Assembly: GCA_031835245.1 (NCBI GenBank)
Contig: JAVKOQ010000019.1
Span: 299,049 to 363,048, forward strand
Length of the DNA: 64,000 nucleotides
DNA from: Balamuthia mandrillaris
Lineage: Eukaryota; Discosea; Longamoebia; Balamuthiidae
Direction: 5' to 3'
Part shown: piece after piece, positions 55,884-64,000 of the stretch
Position numbering within the stretch: position 1 is the first letter of the stretch
Layout: each line of letters opens with the position of its first letter
Notes under the pieces: model-generated
Databases searched by the model: none
What the model was told of the DNA's origin: nothing
Seen by the model: the letters and a program-made list of their open reading frames with translations, nothing else
Position numbers and translations under genes: made by a program

Positions 55884-58653
55884 AGGAGCAGCTACTTCCA
55901 GTTTGCTCTCTATCATCTCTATGTGGACACACATGCCATTGACACAGAGGAGGACCCGAGGGAACAGGACAAGGAGAGAGCACAACAGCTGTTAGAAGTT
56001 GCTAACGAATTGCCACAACCCAACGGTGACCTTCTCCCGTCTTTGCTCCTCACTCTGCGCATTACTCACTTGATGTCCTCACATCGCCGGAGAGCAGCTT
56101 TTGAAAAAGGTTGCCGGAATGGCATTTAGCTCTCCACAAGGCACTCGTTCTCGTGGCGTTGATGGACAAAACCCTCTTCGAAGCTGCCATAGGAACAGGT
56201 GGGAGGAGGGAGAATAAAAAAATGGCTGCGGCGGAGCAACAAAAAAGGGCCTCTGCCACTCGCTCTGTGTCAGTGTCGTACGTGTGGCCAAGACTTGTGG
56301 GCTTGTTGCATCAGTTCCGGTCCTTGTTGCTGTTCGCTCTGAGTTTGCATGTTGTTGCCGCGTTTATAAGCGCTACTGTGGCAAAGTACGTTTTTCCTGG
56401 CATGAGAGCTCTCAGAAAGGAGGTGACTAGTGATTGAGTTTGGTTTGAATAGGTTTTATGGAGGGTTTGTGGATTTGATGCTGGAACGCAATGTGACAGG
56501 GTTGCACCAACTTTTTGCATTGTGCGTCTTCTTCGAAGCTCTTAATGTCTTCATTTGCAAATTCAGGTTTCTTGTTGTTGTTCTTGTTCTTGTTCTTCTT
56601 ATTCTTCTCGTTCTTCTTGTTCTTCTCCTTCTTCTCCTTCTTCTTGTTTTTGTTCTTCTCCTTCTTCTTCTTCATGTTTGTCAGCGAATGGCGGTTAAGC
56701 TTGACTCTGTGTGTTGCTTTTTGGTGGCCTCAGATTCTTTTGGCTGTGCGAGTAGGAGCTAGGGTTCTCGTTTTCTTACTTACTTGCTTGGCTGCTTCCA
56801 CCTTCTCACTGTGTTATTGTATTCTAACCGGTAACGACGATGCATCCACAGTGGCAGCGATATGAAGTATTGCGGCACAAGATTCAAACCAGAATGAACG
56901 CGGTGCTTGTTGAGACTTTGTCTTACAGAGGTTTCTTTTTGACTAAGCTCTATGGAAGACAGGCACCTTCCTTCTCACCCTTCTCTTCGTCGCTTGATCC
57001 TTGCTGATGTCTCTACACTTGTAGGAGTTCTTTCTGAATAGAATGACGAGCTGTTGCCAAGAATTGGAAACCTCCTACGTCTCGCAGTACATAGAGGAAT
57101 TCTTCAGAGGCTGGGCAATGTACAGATTGATGCCGCCTCTGGGCAGAGCAACTATGCTCTATGTAGGAGGTCTGCTTGTTTGCTATTGTGGCGACTCTGT
57201 TGATGTTGGTGCGTTTGGTTGCGACTTTGGCTATCCCTTTCGATTGGACCTCTTTGAGGTCTATTAATACATGCTTGCCTAGGCGCAGTCGTTAGCTTTG
57301 CCTTCTATCTTACAAAAAGCATTCATGCCGTGGAGGAGTTGGTGGCTGTGCATCGGGATATGGCAGGCAATTTTCCCAGTTTTAAACGCTATTTTGACTA
57401 TTTGGAATCAGCAGCCCTTATCCAGGACCAACCAGATGCTCTCACGCTGACTAAAGTATCAGGAGCAATTGACTTTTATAACGTTTTGTTTTGGTATCCT
57501 CAGCCCCAATCGTTGCCCTCTGAGAGCAAAGAGATGCAACCAACGCAAGAAGTGGAACAAGAAGAAAAAGAAGAGGAAGAAGAAGATGATGAAGTAGAAG
57601 AAGAGAACAGCTTAAATGTGGAGACAGAGGAAAGATGGGCGTTGAGGAATGTTTCATTTTCTGTCAAGGTTTGTACTTTGTTTGTTATTGTAGCAGTATA
57701 TTTGCTTGCGTACGTTCGTCATTTTTTAATTTTTAACGCCAGGCTGGGCAGACAGTAGCATTTGTTGGCAGCAGTGGCAGGCAAAACCACTGTTACACTC
57801 CTTATCCAACGCTTTTTCGATCCTCTTCATGGCGTTGTGTCAGTGGACTCGCATGATCTTCGCTCTGTTCGACATGGTATGTTTTGTGTCAAATATTCTT
57901 ATTTGCAAAACAGAATGCTTATACTCTATTGCTTCCCGCAGAATCACTGCTCAAACATATTGCAATTGTATCGCAGGACTCTTTCTTTTTCAATGATACT
58001 ATCGAATTCAATCTTCGCTTTGCTGAAGCCCAATTGTACCCAAGAAGAGATGGACCATGCATGCCAGATAGCCAACATCTATGACTTTATCACGGGCCTG
58101 GAGCACAAATACAACGCCATTGGTTTGTTTATTCATTACTCCAGCAGTTGTAGTAGCCTTCATATGAAGCTCAACTCACTCTCTCTTTGCACAGTAGGTG
58201 AAGGTGGTCATACTTTGAGTGGGGGACAACGGCAACGGTTATCCATCGCCCGAGCTATCCTCAAGAATACCCCGTACTCTTTCCTCTCTTGCGTTCCATT
58301 ATATCTTTGCCACCTCTACATTCACTCGTTTTTCTTTATGTTGTTCAGTTTGCTCTATTAACAGTTTCGTGTTGAACAGGATCCTTATCTTGGATGAAGC
58401 GTCATCCAACATTGACAACATTAATGAGCAGCTCATTCGAGAGGCTCTGGTCTGCAAAAATCGCACAACTATCATCATTGCACATCGTTTAAGTAATGTA
58501 ATGGATGCAGATTCTATTTTTGTGTTTGCTAATGGCATGCTGATGCAGCAAGGGAAGCATTCGCAGCTTCTCAAAGACAAACAAGGTCTTTACTTCAAAC
58601 TTTACATGCAACAACGCGAAGAGAACTCCACAAGCACACAAGGCTTGCCATAA
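55884..58653 (+). pseudogene. ABC half-transporter (ABCB-like), frameshifted
   Basis: Splice sites and domains remain: the first TM segment ('LVGLLHQFRSLLLFALSLHV' spliced after an AA|GTACGT donor to 'FYGGFVDLMLERN'), later TM segments, 'AVVSFAFYLTKSIHAVEELV', an acidic insert, 'WALRNVSFSVK', the Q-loop 'IAIVSQDSFFFNDTI', the signature 'TLSGGQRQRLSIARAILKN', Walker B/D-loop 'ILILDEASSNID' and H-loop 'IIIAHRL'. Several conserved stretches change frame with no splice site to explain it: near 57050 ('EFFLNR' against 'ELLPRIGN'), in the Walker A (about 57770, GSSG then GKTT one frame off) and near 58020 ('NLRFA' then 'NCTQEEMDHACQIANIYDFI'), and probably near 56108. Either the gene is decaying or the assembly has several indels. 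Genes to the left mostly read cleanly, which favours decay. The 5' end is uncertain. Confidence 0.7.
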
Positions 58654-59662
58654 ACTTTATTTGACCAGCACGCAATGGTTTAGTTTGGCGGTGGTCCTTG
58701 TCGACACTAATTTTTCTCGCTAAAAGTAGCAAGCACACGGACTTTTTTGCTGCTGTTTTGTGTCCCGTGCCATTTCTTTTCAGTCATTTGTAGGAAAATG
58801 TTGATGGGAATAACCCTGCGGATCAAGAAAGGGACGGCACGTAAGCGACTCTGGGTTTATTCACAGGAAAAAGGGGTGTGTACCAAAGTGTGTGCTTTGA
58901 ATGTGTCGCGAGGAAAAGGGGAAAATAAAAAGGGCGAGAAAATTTGGAGGTACCTGGCTCCATGAGGACCTCGGCACATGGTTGGCCTCGGGTAGGTTTT
59001 TCAACAACAACCCACCGGGGTTATTGACCAGATCGTTGGTGGGTGTCAGGTACTGGTTCGGCGTTCCTGCTGGGATGGTATAAGTCTTACCATCGTTGCC
59101 TCCTGTGACTATATCCCCAGGATCGGAAAGGCTGCCGCCGATGCTGGCCTTGCTGGTGAAGCTGGCATGGAGAAAAGGAGTACTTTCGCTTGTACCGCCA
59201 ACGGGAACGTGCTTTGAAAAAGACAAAGGGAGGAGAAGGAAGCAGAGGAATAGCAAGTTCTGAGAAAGAGAAAACCACAGCCGATCTCTCCGTACCAAAG
59301 GTGACAACCATTGAGGAGGTAAACAATCTGAGAGGAAGAGCTCTTGCGGTGTAAATAGCTCTCTATGGCCTTAAAAAAACGTTACAACGGGGACAACACA
59401 GTTGAGGGCCAGAAGAAGAGGTTAGCAGCGTACATCACGGACCCGAGCGGCAACGTTCACTTTCTTACCCCAGCAAAACAAAGAGAGCTTAGTGAGCTGG
59501 GATTGTGCAGAAACTGAGCAACTCGGGTTTTTTTTGTACACATCTATTATGGGATAAAAAGGGGCTTGGAAGAAAACCCGACCTGAGGAGTAAAAGATTT
59601 TGCCCTGCTCGACAAAAATATCTCTGCTTGGCAAAAAAAAGTACCCGGTGGTTCTAGACGGA
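58654..59662. other. Poorly coding kilobase with one weak minus-strand exon candidate
   Basis: No recognisable gene. On the minus strand 58954-59211 is open (86 codons), bounded by a T-rich acceptor (tttcaaag) and a cag|gtacct donor. It encodes 'GGSLSDPGDIVTGGNDGKTY' and 'TPNQYLTPTNDLVNNPGGLL', which looks protein-like but is unrecognised. Flanking exons could not be joined with confidence. Confidence 0.3.
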
Positions 59663-61104
59663 ATGATGCAACGCCTAACGTTTTTGCCACAAAAAAGTGC
59701 CCTTGGCTCTTCTTACATCTCGCGTATACAAGGCCTGTGTGGGTGGCACGAGCTCCATCGACACCATTCTTCGTTCTCGCTGTCAGGCAGCAGGTTGTTG
59801 GAGGTCATCAGTGAAAGCCGCACCCAAAGGAATAAGGCCCCCTTTTTAGCCACCACTGCCAAGAAAGAATTGGTGGATACTATCGCATTCAAGGTCTCTG
59901 CGATGGTGCAAGGTGACTTCGTGGATACCTGTGGCGTGGCTTCGAGTATGATCCATGGAGAAAAAGGCATCGGGAAGACAGCAACCCTCAAGGACGCCAC
60001 TCACGTGCTCCCCAGTCTTTGTGAGAACTTGATACCTCTGTATGCTGACTATCTGAAGGACGAGCTTCCGAAACCTTCTGTCCTGTTACGACAAGCTCTA
60101 TTACAACGTGGCGCGATCATTCCGCATCCGTCACCGACATTGTCGAACCTGGACAATCTCACTCGGTCCCTCGAGAACCACGATCTTTACTGCCTTTTCA
60201 TTTCGGACGAAGTGGACAACCTCTACACATCCACAGCACAAAGGGAAGAGCGTCTTAAGATACTCCAAGAGTTGGCTTACCTCGGCAACTTAGATTCTGG
60301 AAGAGTGGTATCCATTGTTTGTGGCAGCTCTTCCGTACTTCCTCTGTTGTTATCCAAGAATCTCACCAAGTACCCTCGCATCGCCCTAGAGTTCCTCTCG
60401 TTACCGATGCTCCGAACCTCAATGGCAGCAAGTACCAACCTTCCCGAATCACTCAGGAGGTTAGCAAAGAAAACTTTGCCGCCATGGCCATCGCTTTCCG
60501 ATTCCCCGATGAGTACTTGAATCTCTTCTACTTTTTGGCTGGTAACAATCCACGAAACCTCAGCAAACTCCTCATCTCCGCGAAACATGGCAGACAAGGG
60601 GAACTGATCAGGCACATCAGTGAGTGGGACCCTCGCGCCGAGTTTACTCGTACACAATTTGGACCCCTGATAAAAGAACTAAATACCGAGCTGATCAAGA
60701 AAAACCATGACCTACTGTGCGGCTTATACAACAAACCCTCCTTGAGCGAATTCCAGAAGACCATCGATACCACCAATTGGTTGACCGAGTTGCAGCCATT
60801 GACGGAAAGGGAGATAACTGAACGACTCTTACCACGTTTGAACCATACTCAAGAGAAAGACCTCTACGATCGGTGGTCAACTCCAGACATACTAGCTCTT
60901 GTGGATAAAGGATGGTTCTCCAGTTCCCCTCAATTGACACTCCTTTATCCAAGGACATGCTACCAACTTTACCTACAGTACGTGTCGTCCTTTTCGCAAG
61001 ACAGACCTGGCACAAAGTTATGGCAAAATTGTTTTACCCCTGAATTTCGTAACATGCTAGCTTCCTTTGTAGTGCAGTACGCCGCAGGCAAGTTCCTGCA
61101 ATAA
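59663..61104 (+). pseudogene. P-loop NTPase of the RHS/Crinkler-associated type, apparently interrupted
   Basis: An intronless coding block, unlike its neighbours. A Walker A-like 'MIHGEKGIGKTATLKDA' and a Walker B-like 'YCLFISDEVDNLY' are seen about 90 residues apart, followed by a sensor-like 'VVSIVCGSSS'. The helical C-terminal part ends at 61104. Large, fast-evolving families of such NTPases are known from protists, often linked with effector or retroelement-hotspot genes. The reading frame looks broken about once. The first ATG is at 59663; the open frame begins slightly earlier. The role of this copy is unknown. Absence of introns suggests transfer or retroposition, but this is inference. 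Confidence 0.55.
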
Positions 61105-61332
61105 TACCTCACCCTTCTATCTTCTGTCTTTCTTCCATTCCTTTTCTTATCCCTCAGTCCTCGTTTCTTTCTCTCTCTCCTCTCTCTCTCTCTCGCTCTA
61201 AAGGACCATCCGGAGTTCGTGTGGAACAACAACAACAACACTGGTGGTGGCGATCGGTCGCGGAAGACATTTCGCTATCTGATCCGGTGAAACTTCAAAG
61301 TTGATTTAAAAAAAAATAATCATTTATTCACA

Positions 61333-61873
61333 TCACAAATCCAGACACCATTCTATTTCCTTTTTCTTTTGCTCTTCCTCCTTCGGGGTAAAGTCGTTCT
61401 CGATGTTGAAGGTCTGTCTGATTTCCTCCGGGGTCTTGCCTTGGATCATCTTGGCCACCGCATCGCAGGTCAGGTCCAGCAGGGGTTTGATGTCCAGGAA
61501 ATTGGCGGCCAGGATCAATCTGAAAAGGGCCTGCTGGTCCAGATCCGACCAGAGCTTGAATCTTTCGTCGATGGGAGGGGGCTTGTTGTCGGCATTGGTT
61601 CTGGGCTTCTTGGTCGGAGCGGGTTCCTGTGGCAGAGGGTTGTCATGGTACCACTGGCAGTATTATGGGCGGCGCCTCCTCTCCTTCCTCTTTGTGGCCA
61701 CCGCCCAGTTCCTGTTCCTCCACGTCCTCCAGCATGTGTCTGATAGTGGAGCTCACCTTCACTGCTTCGGGATCCACCTCGAAAACAACCCCATCCTTGC
61801 TCTGGAGCTTTATCTTGGTGTTGGTCAGTTTCGTGGTTGTGATTATTGTTGTTATTGTGTATAAGATGTCCAT
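61333..61873 (-). pseudogene. Skp1 copy, broken
   Basis: Similar to Skp1, the SCF ubiquitin-ligase adaptor. The N-terminal part reads 'IKLQSKDGVVFEVDPEAVKV' and 'SSTIRHMLEDVEEQE'. The C-terminal part reads '[20 protein letters not shown]', '[20 protein letters not shown]' and 'IEWCLDL'. Between them (about 61640-61680) the frame changes and the usual 'NV...L.KVI' strand/helix is missing, although 'YCQWYHDN' follows in the new frame with a TAA directly before it. No splice sites explain this. The copy has no introns, so a decayed retrocopy is the simplest reading. The extra N-terminal 'YTITTIITTTKLTNT' precedes the normal Skp1 start, and a long (AAAC)n tract lies just 5' of it. Confidence 0.7.
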
Positions 61874-61886
61874 TTGTGTTTTCCAT

Positions 61887-62131
61887 TGTTTGTTTGTTTG
61901 TTTGTTTGTTTGTTTGTTTTTTTGTTTGTTTGTTTGTTTGTTTGTTTGTTTGTTTGTTTGTTTGTTTGTTTGTTTGTTTGTTTGTTTGTTTGTTTGTTTG
62001 TTTGTTTGTTTGTTTGTTTGTTTGTTTGTTTGTTTGTTTGTTTGTTTGTTTGTTTGTTTGTTTGTTTGTTTGTTTGTTTGTTTGTTTGTTTGTTTGTTTG
62101 TTTGTTTGTTTGTTTGTTTGTTTGTTTGTTT
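61887..62131 (+). repeat. (TGTT)n microsatellite, about 245 bp
   Basis: Roughly 60 copies of a 4-bp unit with a single T-insertion interruption near 61917-61922. It produces long spurious Cys-Leu-Phe-Val and Asn-Lys-Gln-Thr ORFs. It lies 5' of the Skp1 copy; on the minus strand it reads AAAC repeats, which could be an old retroelement tail. Confidence 0.95.
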
Positions 62132-62902
62132 TGGATTTCACTACCATACTTAAGCATCATAAAAACATTTCAACAAAAAGATAGAAAATAAAAAACAAAT
62201 AAAATCAAGCATTAAAATGTTGACAAATAGCTTTTTCACTACTATACTTGTTGGAAAACTCCAACATAATAGCTCTTCTTCTCTTTCTGCTGACCTCTCC
62301 TTCATGCCTGTCGACCTGAGGAAACCTCTTGGTGTCCAACTTCTCCTTTCTTGAACTTTTCCTTTTTCTTGTTGTTTTTTCTTTCTGCCCTTTTATGCTG
62401 ATTTTCTTTGCTCTTCTGTTTTGGATATTTCCTCTAGCATAAATACTGCCTCTTCTCGTTTCTTCTTCTTTTTCCTCTCAGGACAACTTACAACAAGACA
62501 CAAGATACTTACTATCACTTGTACTCTTTACTTTTAGTAAATTAAGTTCAGGTCTTGTACTTATTTGTCTCTGCTATCATTAGACCTGAGGGAACGAGAG
62601 TTTATTCTACTCACTTTAAATGTGCAATATTTTCTGCAATGCAACTGTATGGTGTTGGGCAAGATGCATGGTGGTCAGCGAACCAAGCTAAGACCTTTCA
62701 ATTTCCTCTTATATTGTGGCTCAGGAGGTTCTTCTTCTTCTTCTGCCTTTTCCTCTGCAAAGAAAAGCCCATTGCTTCTTCTGCTTCCTGATCTAAGAAA
62801 GGCGCAGCAGTTTGTCTTGTGTTGTTTCTCAATGCAAAAAGGTCATTAATCACAGAGGTTGAGGGTGGGGGTGCTTGTAAACAAAAGTTGTTAGCAAGAG
62901 CA
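62132..62902. other. A/T-rich region, no confident gene
   Basis: 771 bp. The left 430 bp are T/C-rich on the plus strand without coding signs. On the minus strand 62698-62860 is open and reads 'VINDLFALRNNTRQTAAPFL' then an acidic and Lys-rich end. It could be a downstream exon of the Myb/SANT-like ORF to the right, but I found no in-phase splice. Confidence 0.35.
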
Positions 62903-63122
62903 CTAAAGGCTAAGAGCAACTACTATTTCTTTTTTTTTCGACTTCATCTGTTTTTCTAGTTCTTTCCATTTCCTTTGAATGGCTGCCACAGACCAAGATT
63001 TGCCAAAGTCCTTTGTCAACATGGGACATGCTTTTTTCCAATCTCTGTTGAAGCTTTTGATGGCGTCACTTACAACTTTTAGTTCCTCTGCAGTCCATGT
63101 CTTGCCTCTTCCACTACTCATT
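62903..63122 (-). CDS. Small Myb/SANT-like DNA-binding protein or exon
   Basis: The ATG at 63122 begins 'MSSGRGKTWTAEELKVVSDA', continues 'WKKACPMLTKDFGKSWSVAA' and ends 'IQRKWKELEKQMKSKKK'. The W-spaced three-helix pattern (W-x-A-E-E-L ... W ... W-S ... I-Q-R-K-W) fits a Myb/SANT-like domain. The frame closes after ~73 residues, possibly because a 3' exon follows. Such domains occur in transcription factors and in accessory ORFs of DNA transposons. No transposase is seen nearby. Confidence 0.5.
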
Positions 63123-63283
63123 GTGTGTGTTTGTGTGTGCATGCATGCATGTGTGTGTAAAATGTTTATGGTCTCACTGTTTATAGACAAAGAAAAAAAA
63201 CCTTCAAAAGAACTTTCGTCACCATGGCAATGCCTAACTCATCTTTTTTGCTTTCCTCCTTCCTCTTTTTCAGGTATAGAAAT

Positions 63284-64000
63284 TTGATTGATTGATTGAT
63301 TGATTTTATTGCTTTCTGTTGACTTGTTAGAGTGTCAAAACCACAACTTAGTAGATTGGGGATAGGTACAGATTGCTAAGGGGTGGAGAGGCAAGTAGGA
63401 GAGTACTAGCATGGCTAACAAGGCTGGTAGTCATCACGGTTATCAGGGCTGGTGGTTCTGTACAGGCTGGTTTGTCTTGAGCAGTTGTGAGTAGGGGTCT
63501 TGGGGTATCCTGTGTAGGCATTAGGGGTGCATGCTTGAGATTGAGGCTTAGCTCCAGCTTAGTTGCGTCCAGAGGGTGGCATTGATGGAGAGACTGTTGA
63601 TACTGTTGGATGAGTATTTTGAGTGAGGGTAGGGGGTGTGAGATGGGAAGAGTTGGGAGTAGGGGTGGAGGGGGTGGGAAAGGAGGGAGTGGTAGACACT
63701 GATTAGCTGGAGGGGACCTAGCTGGGTCGAACAGCAGTTTATTTCTGGTGCGATAGATTTTTTGCAGAGAGCTGGCGACTTTATATTGACAGTAAAAGAC
63801 TGAATTTCTTTGTTCCTTGTTTGTTGGACTGAGGACAATTGGGTTTGGGAGGGCTCCCAGCCAAGTGTCCATGTCCATCAGTTTGTTTTTGTAGAACTGG
63901 GCTAGGTCAGGGTTGGACTCTTCCAGGTCCTTATATAAATCTTCTCTGATATGGTTTAGGCTTGGGCATCGCAGTACCATGTATTTGACTGTAGGTTAGG
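63284..64000 (-). mobile_element. 3' end of a LINE (non-LTR retrotransposon) with (AATC)n tail
   Basis: On the minus strand an open frame runs from the window edge to 63348. It starts 'MVLRCPSLNHIREDLYKDLE' (the H-x-L-x2-C-P-x2-x-x-I-R style end of a LINE reverse transcriptase/zinc knuckle), then 'PNPIVLSPTNKEQRNSVFYC' and 'ASSLQKIYRTRNKLLF', then a Pro/Leu/Thr-rich tail. About 40 bp after the stop come AATAAA (63306-63311, minus) and five AATC repeats (63284-63307), which I take as the 3' tail. The 5' part lies beyond the window. The visible ORF is unbroken, so the copy may be fairly young. Confidence 0.7.

Noticed and set aside
61852-62191. Long repetitive ORFs over the (TGTT)n tract
   Set aside because: The repeat is open in several frames on both strands and has no flanking coding sequence in phase.
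1-64000. CRISPR arrays, operons, bacterial promoters or ribosome-binding sites
   Set aside because: The window is intron-rich eukaryotic DNA. The tandem repeats present are simple sequence without spacers.

Overview
This is nuclear DNA of a unicellular eukaryote. Nearly every gene is cut by many short GT..AG introns (about 50-150 bp) with T-rich, often CT-repeat, tracts, and intergenic gaps are only about 0.1-0.8 kb. The gene content (Hippo/MST-type kinase, IKS1-type kinase, MCU with MICU, a Lines homologue, a giant HECT ligase with ZZ fingers, secreted beta-helix and phosphatase-like proteins, a LINE end) suggests a free-living protist of the Amorphea, probably amoebozoan-like. That placement is inference and is not proven by the sequence.

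Layout. 1-2348: 3' part of a Lines-family gene. 2737-5284: cytosolic aspartyl-tRNA synthetase. 5373-8812: a head-to-head pair, a probable mitochondrial protein of unknown function (-) and a mitochondrial isocitrate dehydrogenase with an extra C-terminal domain (+). 9573-13600: a kelch-propeller/MST-like kinase with a tandem array of T-M motifs. 13726-14791: Rab7-like GTPase. 14987-32254: one giant HECT ubiquitin ligase gene (-) with a PBZ-type finger, two ZZ fingers and an RNA-polymerase-II-CTD-like heptad array. 32646-34377: ACOT9-like thioesterase, head to head with the ligase.

34517-41178 is the most striking locus. A malate synthase-allantoicase fusion (-) and an allantoinase (+) are transcribed away from a shared 428-bp spacer. 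Allantoinase opens allantoin, allantoicase makes ureidoglycolate, and ureidoglycolate breakdown yields the glyoxylate that malate synthase consumes. The pair therefore encodes a purine-salvage route into malate. Next come an ELO fatty-acid elongase (41699-42641) and a second functionally matched head-to-head pair: MICU, the EF-hand gatekeeper of the mitochondrial calcium uniporter (-, 43126-45244), and MCU, the pore with its DIME motif (+, 45778-47007). The two divergent spacers share an exact 12-bp word.

47119-50062: a secreted beta-helix-like protein and a secreted protein with a tyrosine-phosphatase HCX5R signature (both -). 50309-51946: mitochondrial branched-chain aminotransferase. 52198-55677: IKS1-type kinase with C-terminal membrane segments. 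The right end looks like a decaying or repeat-rich zone: a frameshifted ABC half-transporter, a poorly coding kilobase, an interrupted P-loop NTPase, a broken Skp1 copy, a roughly 245-bp (TGTT)n tract, a small Myb/SANT-like ORF and the 3' end of a LINE that runs off the window.

Many proteins here are mitochondrial or feed mitochondrial metabolism (IDH, ACOT9-like, MICU, MCU, BCAT, the 5373-6293 protein). Several genes sit head to head over 250-530 bp spacers, so shared promoters look like a general feature of this genome.
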